A stretch of 64,000 nt of DNA. Source: Valencia hispanica (lineage: Eukaryota; Chordata; Actinopteri; Cyprinodontiformes; Valenciidae). The position numbers were made by a program, and so were the translations under genes. The stretch is taken from NCBI GenBank assembly GCA_963556495.2, contig OY747702.1:72001-136000 (forward strand), given 5' to 3'. The notes under the pieces were generated by a model, which searched no databases, was not told where the DNA came from, and worked only from the letters and a program-made list of their open reading frames with translations. This document shows positions 39,957 to 52,544 of this stretch, piece after piece; the first letter of the stretch is position 1, and the number at the start of each line of letters is the position of its first letter.

Positions 39957-42660
39957 AAGCTGATGAGCTGGAATGTAAGGGAGATTAATAAGCCAACTAA
40001 ACGGAACAAGGTATTTTCACATTTGAGGGACCAGGGAGCAGACATAGTTTATTTGCAGGAGACGCATTTGTTAAATAGGGATCATCTCAGGCTTTGTAGG
40101 GGGGATTCAACTAGATTTATCATTCAATTCTTATTCACAGGAATGTACAATTTATAGAAACAACTAGTATAAGGGATAAACATGGTCAGTATATTATTGT
40201 GGTTGGTAAGCTATTCAACATGCCTGTAGTGTTGGCAAAAATATATACTCCCAATTAGGATAGTGTTAAATTTTTTAAGGATCTATTCTTGTTGTTACCT
40301 AATCTACTCATAATCTGATTCTGTGTGTGTGTGGGGGGGGGGGGGGGTCTGTCCTAGATTCAACTTTGGATCGCTCCAGCCCAGCATCCAATTTACTAAG
40401 TAAATCAGCACAATGCATTAACCTTTTTTGTAAGACATATGGTATATTTGATCCATGGAGATTCATAAGCCCAATCTCCAGACAGTACTCCTACTCCCCG
40501 CCACATCAAACGTATACAAGAATCGACTGTCTTTTACTAGATAATAAATTAACATCCATGGTAACGGATATAGAATACTCTGGTATAGTAATATCTGACC
40601 ACAGCTTTGTGGTATTGAAACTTCACTTTCCTGGGAACATGTTGCCTCGACGAATGTGGCTTCTTAACACTAGACTATTGGCAGATGATGATTTTACTAA
40701 ATTCATAAAATCTGAAATTGTTTTTTTCTTGGAGCTTAACGATACTACTGATGTAAGTAGTGGCACTTTATGGGAATCCCTGAAAGCGTACATACGAGGA
40801 CAAATAATTTCATACAGTGCTGGCGTGAGGAAAAGAAAAATGGAACGTACCATGGAATTAATGAAGGCAATAAAGGAGGTAGACCTGGCACATTCTACGG
40901 CTCCCTCCGAAGATCTGTACAGGAAGCGAATTTTGCTTCAAACTGAATATGACATCTTGACAAATCAACGGGAGGAAGATCTATATTTCAGGTCGAGACA
41001 GGATCTCTATGAACATGGTGAGCGTGCAGGTTGGCTGCTGAGCCACCAGCTAAAGCAATCAGGTATGATAGTAGAAATAGGAGATAATTCAGGAAACAAA
41101 ATAATAGATCAGAAGGGTATTAACAACCACTTTAAGTCATTTTACAGTGACCTATATACTTCAGAATTAAGTGACAAAGAGCGAGTGAAGAAATCTTTTG
41201 AAAATTTGGAGGTGCCATCCCTGGAAGGAACTGATAGGCATAGCTTAGAGGGACCAGTAACTGCAAGGGAGACAGAGAATATAATTTGGAATATGAATCC
41301 GGGTAAAGCGCCAGGCCCAGATGGGTTCCCGAGTGAATTTTATAAAACATTTGCTCCCAACTTGATACCCCTACTTTGCAGAGTATATGAGGAGGTCCTT
41401 GATAAGAAAGCTTTCCCTCAAACAATGTCACTAGCTATGATCTCTGTACTCCTTAAGAAAAATAAGGATCCACTTAAATGTGAATCATACCGCCCAATAA
41501 GTCCACTTGGCTGTGATTATAAGATATTGACCAATGTATTGGCAGCTCGGATCGAGCCTGTCATAGGCAAGATAATTCATCCCGATCAGACAGGGTTTGT
41601 TGCTGGTAGACATCTTTCCAGTAATATACTTCGCTTGTTTAATGTGATGTACACTGCTGAGGATAGTGTTGGGCCTGAGGTTGTTGTTTCCCTGGATGCC
41701 CACAAAGCCTTTGATAGAATAGAGTATCTCTATCTGTTCAAGGCCCTTCAGAGATTTGGATTTGGTCCTAAATTTTGTTCCTGGATTGAGATAATCTATG
41801 CAAACCCTCAGGCTATGGTGAGAACGAACAACAAAATATCACAACCTTTTTCTTTATTTCGAGGAACGAGGCAGGGATGTCCATTATCACCATTGCTCTT
41901 TGATGTTGCCATTGAGCCCCTTGCAATAATGCTTAGGAATACTGCTGATCTGGGTGGTATACGCAGGGGACACAAAATCATAAACTCTCTCTGTACACTG
42001 ATGACCTCCTCCTTTTCTTGTCCAATCCTGTTATTAGCATACCGATAGTCCTTGATATCATCACGGGTTTTGGAAAGGTGTCTGGTTATAAAATAAATCT
42101 AGAGAAAAGTGTTCTTTTCCCAATTAATAAGCAGGCAGGACGACTGTCATTCCAGTCCTATCCTTTCACAACATGTAAGGATGAATTTACCTATTTAGGT
42201 GTCACTGTGACAAGTAGATATAAAGACCTATATAATTTCAACTTTAAAGCCACATTAGATAAGGCAAAATTAGATATGGAACGGTGGTCATCTCTCCCCC
42301 TATCACCAGCTGGGAAGATAAATTCAGTTAAAATGACTATAATGCCACGGTTCCTCTTTTTATTTCAAACAATACCCCGTTTCATTCCTAAATAATTTTT
42401 CAAAGAATTCAATAAATGTACATCCACCTTTATTTGGAATAAGACGGTGCCCCGGATCAGAAGAGAATTACTTGAGAGACAGAGAGAAGGAGGAGGCCTG
42501 GGCCTCCCAAATTATATGCACTATTACTGGGCTGCAAACATACATAAGGTTATATTTTGGATCTCACAGCTAGACGATGATGAAACTCCAGTATGGGTGC
42601 ATATGGAAAGATATGCATCCAGTCCAGTGTCCCTGGATTCTCTGCCCTTAAGTAAACACC
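39957..42660 (+). pseudogene. L1 ORF2 endonuclease-reverse transcriptase, 5' part
   Basis: The AP endonuclease start is visible (LMSWNVREINKPTKRNKV, DIVYLQETHLLNR at about 39,960-40,080). A damaged stretch with a G-run at 40,333-40,347 follows, then the endonuclease C terminus (RIDCLLLDNKL, ISDHSFVVL). Reverse transcriptase motifs follow: YRPISPLGCDYKILTNVLA, HPDQTGFVAGRH, SLDAHKAFDRIE, RGTRQGCPLSPLLF and, after a frameshift near 41,985, YTDDLLLF. The post-RT block GGGLGLPNYMHYYWA is near 42,490-42,530. Frameshifts near 40,150, 41,985 and 42,395 make it non-functional. The order and motifs are those of the L1 clade. Confidence 0.85.
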
Positions 42661-45600
42661 TCTACACAAATCAAATCAAATCAAACTTTATTTATAAAGC
42701 GTTTTTCATACAAGAAGTTGCATCACAAAGTGCTTTACAGATTAAAATGACCCCACATAAAACCACATTCCCTTCCCTCCCCCACATATTTAAAAGCATG
42801 GTCACAGTTATACCCCCCACCCCCCAACCCATCTACCATGCACACACACAGTTAAAAGAAAAAGTAAAAAATGACATTAGGCTGAGTGTAGATGAACCAT
42901 GCAAGGAAACGCCATCAGAGGAGCCATCTGCCCCGGCAGCGGTAGACTAACAACTGCAGCCGAGGCACTGACACAGGGCACCCAGTGGAGGCAAGGCCAA
43001 GACCCCCAACTCCACCCAAGCTCCACCTGGAGAGCACCCAGGGAGCCACAGCCGACCACCGCTCCCGGGGCAGAGGGCTCCCACAGAGGAAACACTGGAA
43101 TGGGGATTAAGATAAATTAAACTATAAAAATAAAGAGTAAATTAATGTGCTAAGATTAAAAAGTAAAACTGATAAAAATATAATTATATAAAACATGCAG
43201 AGCAATTAAACAAACAGTAATAAATAATTATCAGTTAAAAGCTAAGCTAAAAAGGTGCGTCTTGAGCCTGCTCTTAAAAACATGAACTTTCTCTGCAGCC
43301 CTGAGGTCCTCTGGCAGCCTGTTCCAGAGGTGAGGGCCATAAAACTGGAAAGACGCCTCGCCATGCGTGTGTGTCCTGACTTTTGGGGTGACAAGGAGAC
43401 GGCTGCCAGAGGAGCGCAGAGACCGCGAAGGTTTATATAGTAAAAGCAGTTCAGAGAGATAAGAAGGCCCAAGACCATTCAGACACTTAAAAACCATTAA
43501 AAGAACCTTAAAGTCGATCCTGAAATGTACGGGGAGCCATTGCAATGATTTTAAGACCGGTGTAATGTGCTCCCGCCTCCTGGTCTTTGTCAGGACACGT
43601 GCTGCTGAATTTTCTAGTAGTTGTAAACCTGATATACTCTTTTTGGGAAGACCAGAAAGCAGGGCATTACAGTAATCTATTCTACTGGAGATAAAAGCAT
43701 GCATCAGTGTCTCTGTATTGGCCCGAGAGAGAATGGGGTGGACTCTGGCGATATTCTTTAGTTGATAAAAACCTATTTTAGTAATATTTTTTATGTGAGG
43801 AATAAAAGTCAGCTCAGAGTCAAAAATCACGCCCAGGTTCTTCACTTGTAAAGAGGGATTAAAAGACAGTGATTGTAGTTTTGGTAAAAGTTTCTCTCTC
43901 TGAGCCTCAGGACCGATGACTAAAACTTCAGCTTTGTCCTGGTTGAGCTGGAGAAAGTTTTCTGCCATCCAGGATTTAATGTCTAAAATGCAGTTAAAAA
44001 GTGCATCTATTGGCCATGTGTCATCGGGAGACATGGAGATGTACAGCTGTGTATCATCAGCATAACTGTGAAAGTTGACTCCATGTCTTCTGATGACACT
44101 GCCAAGAGGGAGCATATAAAGGTTAAAAAGCACTGGGCCTAAAATCGAACCCTGGGGCACACCACATGTAATCCTATGGACCCTAGAGGAGCAGGTATCT
44201 AAACTTACCATAAAAGTCCTGTCTGTGAGATAGGATGTGAACCATTTGTGAACAGCACCAGAGAGGCCAATCTGTTTTAAACGGGTTAAAATAATAGTGT
44301 GGTCTACTGTATCAAAGGCATTGCTTAGATCCAGTAGAACCAACACTGTCACCCTCTGTGCATCATAGTTTAATCTAAAATCATTTAAAATCTTTAGATG
44401 GGCCGTCTCTGTGCTGTGGTTCACCCTAAAACCAGACTGAATTTTCTCCAGGGCATTGTGCTCATTAATAAAATCATTAAGTTGAATTAAAAAATATTTT
44501 TCTAAAATTTTGCTTAAAAAAGGTAAGTTAGATACTGGTCTAAAATTGTTAAAATCATTTAAATCTAAATTGCTCTTCTTCAACAGGGGCCTCACTACTG
44601 TCCCTTTAAAGGTGGCAGGAAAGACCCCCGTCTGAAGGGAACAATTCATCATGGTTAAAATCTCATCTCTAAAAGATCCATAAAATTGCTTAAAAAAGGA
44701 AGTGGGAATCGGGTCCAAAACACATGTGGTGGGCCTCACTGAGGAGAAAAATTTATCAAGAGTACCAGCTTCTACCTGGACAAAATTGTCCAGCGTTTCC
44801 TCTGGTAAAGACACACACTCAGATTTGTCTAAAACCATTTTACTCTGAGAAGATAAAATCTTACATCTGATGGTGTCTACCTTCCCTCTGAAGTGGTCTG
44901 CAAACTCCTCACAAAGAGTGTTTGAGGGGGTTTTAGGAAATGCAGTAGTAGCTCTGTTAAAAAGTTTAGCAATGGTGGAAAAAAGGATTTTGGATAAGTA
45001 TGAATTTCTTGAATTTCTTACTGCATTGTTGTATAATTTGAGAAGATCTGTGTATATTTGATGGTTTATTCTGGTTTTACATTTCCTCCATTTTCTCTCT
45101 GCCGCCCTACAATTTCTCTTCATTTTTCTGAGGTTTTCAATTTTCCACGGCGTTGCAGCTTTAGATTTTAAACTTTTAACTTGTAGTGGAGCAAGCCGGT
45201 CAAGAATGGACTGAAGCCTTCTGTTAAAATCCTTGAAAATAAAATCACAGGGGGCAGGTAAAACAATAGGAGGATTCTTTTTAAAAATTTCCAGAAAACC
45301 TGCAGCCACTTCAGGGGTTAGATGGCGCTTCCTGACAGTTCTCACAGAGGTCTCCTGCTGAATAAAACTGGTGATGTTAAAAAACACAGTAGTGGTCAGA
45401 GACAGCCAAGTCAACAACAGAGGACACACGGGTGGACAGGCCATGCGTGATGACCAAGTCCAGGCTGTGTCCTTTGTTGTGAGTCGGCTGCATGACATGT
45501 TGGCTAAAATCCATATTAGTCAGGATGTTTAAAAAATCTGTTGAGAAAGGATCTAAAAGGTTATCTATATGTAGATTAAAATCACCAGCTAAAATGATCC

Positions 45601-45700
45601 TTTCAAAGGAGTTGTGCAAAATTGATAAAAACTCTGAAAATTCTTGAATAAAAAGTGCACTCTTTTTAGGAGGCCTATAAATTGTGACACATAAAATAAC
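42661..45700 (-). mobile_element. L2-type LINE, 5'-truncated, inserted in the L1
   Basis: The 3' end lies at about 42,661 with a (CAAAT)n-type tail on plus (ATCAAATCAAATCAAA). The 5' truncation is near 45,700, inside the endonuclease domain. L1 coding resumes on both sides in the order expected (SLPLSKHLYT ... NPVVQDSIKIWTQFRRHF), proving insertion. I could not define a clean target duplication. Confidence 0.82.
43231..45700 (-). pseudogene. L2 endonuclease-reverse transcriptase
   Basis: The endonuclease C-terminal part is recognisable from VTIYRPPKKSALF through AGDFNLHID and GHSLDLVITHG to SDHYCVF. A T-run at about 45,383 then shifts the frame. The following ~730 residues are open to 43,231 with reverse transcriptase motifs FRPVSNLPFLSKILEK, VLLDLSNAFDTVDH, CGVPQGSILGPVLFNLYM and YADDTQLY. 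The C-terminal region ends in the typical L2 segment (RLPEDLRAAEKVHVFKSRLKTH). Except for the 5' truncation and one frameshift it is well preserved, so fairly young. Confidence 0.87.
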
Positions 45701-46711
45701 CCTGTTGTACAGGATTCTATTAAAATCTGGACCCAATTCAGAAGACATTTTAAAAACAGACTCGCCCTCCTATCTGCCCCCGTCTATGGCAATCATTTGT
45801 TTTCCGCAGCCCTTGGGGGAACGCCATTCAGGGAATGGTATAGAGCCAGGGTGGAAAGTGTCAAACATCTTTTTAAAGATGGTGTATTCAAGTCTGCTGC
45901 TCAACTGGAAAAAAAGAGTATGGAATCCCTCAAAAAACGAATTACTTAAAATATTTTCAGGTTCGAGATTTTTTGAAAAAGACATTCTCCTCATCCCTCG
46001 AGTTATCACAGAGTGGGTGGATAGACGGACTTCTAGACATGAATCTGACCCTTAGAGGAGTTGTTTCCATGCTCTATGCAAATATCCAGAAGGTGGCTTC
46101 CCCATCCCTCGAGCACATAAAAGCGAAATGGGAGGAGGAATTAGAGTTTGAGATATCGAATGTTGACTGGAGATGGGCAGTGGAACTAATAGCTTCCTCT
46201 TCTGTATGTGTTAGATACGGACTGATACAGTTTAAGGTGTTGCACAGACTTCATTTATCAAGAGACAAGTTAGCAAGAATCTATCAAAGGGCTGTTCCAA
46301 CCTGCCCTAGATGTAAACAGGTGCCAGTCAACATATGTCATATGTTCTGGTCCTGTCCCAGATTGAAAGAGTTCTGGGCCAAAATCTTTGGAACTTTCTC
46401 ATCCATTTATAACAAAGATATTGAGCCCAGTCCTCTGACAGCCATCTTTGGGGTGCTGCCAGAGGAATTACAACTGACATTTACAGAGGAAAGTGATAGC
46501 ATTCTCCTCACTGCTGGCCAGGAGACTGATTTTATTTGATTGGATAAAGGCAACACCACCAACTCATAAACATTGGGTAGAGGAGGTGATGGCACACCTT
46601 AAATTAGAGGATCTTAGATTCACTTTGCAGGGTAACACAAAAAAATATATTATGGTCTGGCAGCCTTTTAGTTCTTACTTCGAACACACAGCTGTATGTG
46701 CTCCAACATAA
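45701..46711 (+). pseudogene. L1 ORF2, 3' part
   Basis: Coding resumes with NPVVQDSIKIWTQFRRHF near 45,700, then ALLSAPVYGNHLFSAALGG and a C-terminal zinc-knuckle-like block (CPRCKQVPVNICHMFWSCP, near 46,300-46,360). The last part (46,493-46,711, HKHWVEEVMAHLKLEDL) lies in another frame, so there are at least two frameshifts. Confidence 0.8.
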
Positions 46712-46920
46712 TTGGCAGCCCCACCCCCCTCTCTCTCTTTCTCTCTCTCTTTTTTTAACTTAAAGGTTGTTATTGCTTTCTCAATTTTGTGTATTTATTT
46801 ATTTCTGTCTTGTCTCTAGTGTAGACCTGTGTTTGTTTTCTATGTTAAGAGACTTATTGTCTTCTTCTAAATGTGATGTTTAAATATGAAAAAAGCCAAT
46901 AAAAAACACTTTGATTATTA

Positions 46921-47255
46921 TTATGAGAGCATCTGAGCATCATCATCTCAGACCTGGACACCGTAATCAATGCAACGCTATTTCCTCCCGCTGAGGCAAT
47001 AAAGGAAAGTCCCCGTTGAGAAAGAAGTGGCTCTTGTTATTCCAGTCTCCAGTGTGCGAGCGGAGCGGATTCAGCCTCTCTTACACACAAGCAGGTGCGC
47101 CATTCACGTCCATAGACCATGAGAAAGTTGTGAGACTGCAGGTAAAATGTTCATATTTAGTACATGTTTTCATCTGTTCCATGTGTTATGGCACGATAGA
47201 GATTCTTTGTTCAGATTGTTTGCGCTGAATATTAACTAAAATGAATGAAGAATTA
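46921..47255. other. Unassigned sequence between L1 and Tc1
   Basis: About 335 bases with no gene or repeat that I recognise. Confidence 0.5.
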
Positions 47256-48861
47256 CAGGTCCTTCTCAAAAAATTAGCATATTGTGATAAAGTTCATTCT
47301 TTTCCATAATGTAATGATAAAAATTAAACATTCATATTTTTTAGATTCATTGCACACCAACTGAAATATTTCAGGTCTTTTATTGCTTTAAAACTGATGA
47401 TTTTGGCATACAGCTCATGAAAACCCCAAATTCCTATCTCAAAAAATTAGCATATTTCATCCGACCAATAAAAGAAAAGTGTTTTTAATACAAAAAAAGT
47501 CAACCTTCAAATAATTATGTTCAGTTATGCACTCAATACTTGGTCGCGAATCCTTTTGCAGAAATGACTGCTTCAATGCGGCGTGGCATGGAGGCAATCA
47601 GCCTGTGGCACTGCTGAGGTGTTATGGAGGCCCAGGATGCTTCGATAGCGGCCTTAAGCTCATCCAGAGTGTTGGGTCTTGCGTCTCTCAACTTCCTCTT
47701 CACAATATCCCACAGATTCTCTATGGGGTTCAGGTCAGGAGAGTTGGCACGCCAATTGAGCACAGTAATACCATGGTCAGTAAACCATTTACCAGTGGTT
47801 TTGGCACTGTGAGCAGGTGCCAGGCCGTGCTGACAAATGAAATCTTCATCTCCATAAAGCTTTTCAGCAGATGGAAGCATGAAGTGCTCCAAAATCTCCT
47901 GATAGCTAGCTGCATTGACCCTGCCCTTGATAAAACACAGTGGACCAACACCAGCAGCTGACATGGCACCCCAGACCATCACTGACTGTGGGTACTTGAC
48001 ACTGGACTTCAGGCATTTTGGCATTTCCTTCTCCCCAGTCTTCCTCCAGACTCTGGCACCTTGATTTCCGAATGACATGCAAAATTTGCTTTCATCTGAA
48101 ATAAGTACTTTGGACCACTGTGCAACAGTCCAGTGCTGCTTCTCTGTAGCCCAGGTCAGGCGCTTCTGCCGCTGTTTCTGGTTCAAAAGTGGCTTGACCT
48201 GGGGAATGCGGCACCTGTAGCCCATTTCCTGCACACGCCTGTGCACGGTGGCCTCGGATGTTTCTACTCCAGACTCAGTCCACTGCTTCTGATGGGTCCC
48301 CCAAGGTCTGGAATTGGTCCTTCTCCACAATCCGGGTCCGGTCACCTCTTCTCGTTGTGCAGCGTTTTCTGCCACACTTTTTCCTTCCCACAGACTTCCC
48401 ACTGGGGTGCCTTGATACAGCACTCTGGGAACAGCCTATTCGTTCAGAAATTTCTTTCTGTGTCTTACCCTCTTGCTTGAGGGTTTCAATGATGGCCTTC
48501 TGGGGAGCAGTCAGGTCGGCAGTCTTACCCATGATTGCGGTTTTGAGTAATGAACCAGCCTGGGAGTTTTTAAAAGCCTCAGGAATCTTTTGCAGGTGTT
48601 TAGAGTTAATTAGTTGATTCAGATGATTAGGTTAATAGCTCGTTTAGAGAACCTTTTCATGATATGCTAATTTTTTTAGATAGGAATTTGGGGTTTTCGT
48701 GAGCTGTATGCCAAAATAATCAGTTTTAAAACAATAAAAGACCTGAAATATTTCAGTTGGTGTGCAATGAATCTAAAATATATGAAAGTTTAATTTTTAT
48801 CATTACATTATGGAAAAGAATGAACTTTATCACAATAGGCTAATTTTTTGAGAAGGACCCG
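47256..48861 (-). mobile_element. Tc1/mariner transposon
   Basis: 1606 bp flanked by TA on both sides (47,254-47,255 and 48,862-48,863). Inverted repeats of about 205 bp begin CAGGTCCTTCTCAAAAAATT at the left and CGGGTCCTTCTCAAAAAATT at the right. Size, TA target and ends are those of fish Tc1 elements. Confidence 0.95.
47533..48532 (-). pseudogene. Tc1-type transposase, frameshifted and catalytically altered
   Basis: The start is at 48,532 (MGKTADLTAPQKAI). The N-terminal paired-like helix-turn-helix region binds the inverted repeats (EISERIGCSQSAVSRH, then GRKKCGRKRCTTRRGDR). An indel near 48,290 shifts the frame. The remainder, to 47,533, carries the DDE domain: first Asp in LISDESKF and last Glu in SPDLNPIENLW. 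The middle motif reads QHGLAPAH where Tc1 enzymes have QxDxAPxH, so the second catalytic Asp is Gly. It is therefore dead by two independent changes. The C terminus is complete (KGFATKY). Confidence 0.92.
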
Positions 48862-48863
48862 TA

Positions 48864-49827
48864 AATAATATGAAATATGTTTCAGATTTTTTCAAAGTTT
48901 AAAAAACTGTCAAAGACAGAAAATAATGGGATCCCTCATTTAATGTAAATTATATTAGAATTATTTCTCTTTTATTGCTGTGTAATATTGCACCCGCGTG
49001 TAGCTGCCCCCTTGCAGGACTCTGAACTGTTAAAGTTTCCCCGCACAGAACGGCAAGGGTTGTAAAGGGAATGCGTTTTATTATCGCGCATATAGCCTAT
49101 GTAGCCAACGGCTGAATAATTATAGGCTATATGAATAATCAATAATTGTCCCCAGCAGTTTTAAAAACAAACTGACGCTCTTGTATCCAGTGCAATGGTT
49201 GGAGTAATATCTGTCAGTTCTTTGTGCATGATGGGGCAAAGCCATGGACAGTCAGCAGGCGGGTGTCCACAAGGCCCCACACCCACATCAGGTCTGGCAA
49301 CCAGCCACAGCTAAACAACTCGAAACTATCCAGTGACTTGTAGCTAGCTTTTAAACTGTGTCTGGGTGTAGTTTAATAGTTAGTCTTAAAGTTTGTGATG
49401 TTGATCGGAGTGAACGGTGGAAGTGTTGAAGTCTTTGCTCCATCAGCTCGTACGGATCGATATTCTCCACCTCCTTTAACGTTTGCACATATATCCCTCG
49501 CAGAAGAAACAAGACGATCTCGGTAAACACCCCTTTCTTTTATCTTACTCCTCTCCATTCTCCAAATCAAAATCACAACCAAGAGCAACCCAACAACAAC
49601 TTTTCAAGTTCGCCTTCGTCGGTGACTTGGCTGCTATTCAAATTACCTTAGTAACAGTGAGCCCCTACTGATGCTCAGGTCGCTATGGAAAAGTCACCTG
49701 ACTGACATTGTCGTGACGTATCTCCACGACCCTAAAAAATAAATAAATGTCTAGTCAATTTTTTTGTAATGGAATAAACACAGTAGATTTTTTTTCCATT
49801 TTTATTTAAGGTGAAAGTGTAGCCTAG
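48864..49827. other. Unassigned sequence between Tc1 and ERV2
   Basis: No recognised gene. Short open frames at 49,373-49,588 (minus) and 49,483-49,671 (plus) lack recognisable homology. Confidence 0.5.
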
Positions 49828-50397
49828 TGTTGTATTCTACTTTTTTAAGGCTATTTTTATTATGCATTACATATGTGTTAATTATATCTTTTTTAAGCTT
49901 TAGAAGTAATAGGCCTGTTTATATTATTCAGGGTAGTAAAACATGACTCTGTTACCAGTATTTTATAGGGTTGAAGGTTTTAAGTAAACAAACTCTTGAG
50001 TAAAGATATGAACTGAAAGCAGGGAGGATCAGATATAACTCTTAAGTCATGTTATAACACAGTTCATAGTAAGGTCAAGAGACCTGGAGAAAATAAATGA
50101 CCTGTCAAGATGTAGAAGGAGGAGAGAGGAGTCACGTGATATGTTCTTTGTTCTTCTTGAAATAAAAATGGTGCGGCCCTGTAAGAGAACGAGTCAGACA
50201 GTCAGGTCTTGTCTGATTCCCATCTGCAGGTGCGTCTTTTCCAAAACAGATCTGAGTTTGTGTGATTTTTGTAATTCTTTGTCTCTCAGCTTTGGGTCTT
50301 ATTTTGAAACAGTTCCCGTTGGGGTTTTTGGAGTTCGGCGCCCCCACCTCTCTGAGCAGGAAGTGAGTTGCAGAGCACATTGTGGGAAAAGCCGACA
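49828..50397 (+). repeat. ERV2 5' LTR
   Basis: 570 bp, TGTTGTATTC ... AAAAGCCGACA. A likely poly(A) signal AATAAA lies near 50,161 (GAAATAAAAATGG). Open frames seen inside the LTR in both copies are incidental. Confidence 0.9.
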
Positions 50398-50400
50398 ATA

Positions 50401-50418
50401 TGGTGGAGGATGCGGGCA
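50401..50418 (+). promoter_or_regulatory. ERV2 primer binding site, tRNA-Ala
   Basis: TGGTGGAGGATGCGGGCA is complementary to the 3' end of vertebrate tRNA-Ala (TGCCCGCATCCTCCA plus CCA). It lies three bases after the LTR. Confidence 0.85.
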
Positions 50419-52544
50419 TTTGATTTGGTTTTGAGTTTTCTCAGGGCTGGGAGAGATTGAGTGTGAGTAATGAGTGTGGCATAACTGATTGATACAGGTG
50501 TTTGTGGCAATTGTAGTGATTTTGTGTTTTTTCTTTGAGTTCAACAGAGAATCGGAGAGCGACTGGATTGATCCTTGCTAATCAACACCCGGGTGGTTTT
50601 GTATCAATCTGAAAAAGCGCTAACACCAAATTAATAGGTATTGATCGATTTAAACGTTCTCCATTTAATGTTGACGTGTTGTTTTTTCGGTTGAGGGTCG
50701 ACCAAAGTACAGACCAGGGGGCTTGAGAGTTGGCCGCTCATTTCCGATGGGACGCTGTCGGAAAATTTTCCTCGGCTGGCAAGCGGAAGAGACAGCAGTT
50801 TTAGGGCCTGGGCGCTCTCTGTTGTCTAGACGGATTACCTTGGAGAGGCCGGCGTATCTTCCAAACGCACGATTGAGCCACGTGAATTGGATTGTGTTTA
50901 AAGGTCCGGCTTTAGGTGGCTCCGGTAGAGGTTAGTGTTTGATGAGACTGTGAAAATTGTTGTTCTTTCTTTCTCTCGGATGTTTGTGTGTGTGATTGGA
51001 GAAGTCGCGGTGACGGAAAAGTAGCTACCAGGTAGCTTCCTGCACTCCGGCCGTATATAAACTCCTCATTTAGGGGAACTAACCGACTGAATCTAAAACC
51101 ATAATTCCTCTGCGAATCTTAAACGCCTAGACAATGTCCGCGCTTCTTGTACAGACAATAAGCGTAGAAGCTTGACATTGTAGAGGAATAAGGGAATATC
51201 ATTTTCAGTCAGCTAAAGTACCACCATAAGTTAGCTTACGGCTAACACACAGTTTGGATGAGTTTTTCGCCTGGAAATAAAGGCGTTCAACCTTGTGCAA
51301 CTACGTAAACACGTCTAAAGCATTGTCTAACACATATATATAGGACTGTTATTATGGATAACTGGTAGTAAACTCTATAGAATATATATAAAATAACTTT
51401 TTATGATAACGGAGCGGTCACGTTTGGCTTCCGGTTGAGCTAGGTTGCTCATGATGACAGCTAATCTTTGGTAGCTTAGCTTCCGAACTGTATTTATTTG
51501 GCTCGGTTAAACAGTCATTCGAGTATTGATGGCAAAGTGTGGTTTTGTTGGAGGCATTTTGTTCTTGGTTGGTTTACTTATGAGTACGGTTTAGCATCGT
51601 AGTGCAGAATTAGCCATCTGTGCACCGGCGTATTCATTCCGCGGTGTGACAGGGAAGTTTTATTGGGCCGGACTTTGATCTGTCAGTCCGGCGGAGTTTT
51701 TTTTTGGAGCAAACTGTTGACGTTTTCGTGTTGCAAAGCGAGTTTTAAACGTATTTCTTTCAGTATATGTTTTAATGATAAATACAAATTGCCTTATATT
51801 GGGAGAATTCTATTTTTTCGTGTGTTTCACCAAAAAGTGCATCCCGAGTTTTGGCGCAGGCCGGACTCTATTAGGAATTCTTTGATTTTTAGATGAAACG
51901 GCAATAATCTCCGTATATAAATAAATTAACGATAAGATAAACAGTGCGTTATAAACCTTTTTAGCTTTCCTTCGTTTCGGCTTTGCCTAAAACATTATTA
52001 AGGTTAATGTTGCATGGATAAATAATATATAAACTCCTTCACTATAAAAAGAAATAAATAGATTAAATAAAAACGGTGCCTGCCTTTACTGTTTACTGCA
52101 TTAATATTGGGATAAATTTGGGCCTACGAATTGATAGTTTATCAATTAAAATAAATAATTTATAGAGTTAATAAAAATAACCTATTTTTTTGAAAAAAAA
52201 AAAAATTTTAATCCATTTTGGATTTTTGTTACGAATATTCAATGGCAGCTAAATATAGGTTACTTCCTGCTCCACAGGGACGAAACTGACGTACTTTAGA
52301 TGCCCAATTGTTAATATACATTTCTAAATTATATTCTGTTTTAGTTGATAAGCCCGGTAAAAAAAAAAAAAAAAAAAAAGAAGATAAAAACTAGTTTCAG
52401 GGCCTTATGACGGCCAGGGGGGCTCGTCATGGTGCCCGAGGGGATTATAAGAGAAGTCTCTCACAGAATGTGTTCTGGGGAGGAAAAGTGACACCTACTA
52501 AATTTAGTTAGCAACAAATTAGAAGGCACCGATAAAATTTTTTT
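50419..52544 (+). other. ERV2 leader / degenerate gag region
   Basis: About 2.1 kb without a convincing reading frame. It is AT rich in its second half, with an A-run at 52,361-52,379. Packaging signals and the start of gag would be expected here but are not recognisable. Confidence 0.5.

Larger units (their letters stand above)
39480..46920 (+). mobile_element. L1-type LINE, split by an L2
   Basis: The 5' region (39,480-39,920) is noncoding. ORF2-like coding follows, interrupted between about 42,660 and 45,700 by an inverted L2. It then continues to the end of ORF2 and a 3' UTR ending near 46,920 after AAAAAAGCCAATAAAAAAC. Boundaries at the 5' end are uncertain. Confidence 0.8.

Noticed and set aside
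42877..43120. Short open frames at the L2 3' end
   Set aside because: They lie in the L2 3' UTR and have no similarity to anything known to me.
50141..50434. 97-codon open frame, repeated at 56,659-56,919
   Set aside because: It lies within the LTR and is duplicated only because the LTR is duplicated; a mirror frame on minus is equally long.
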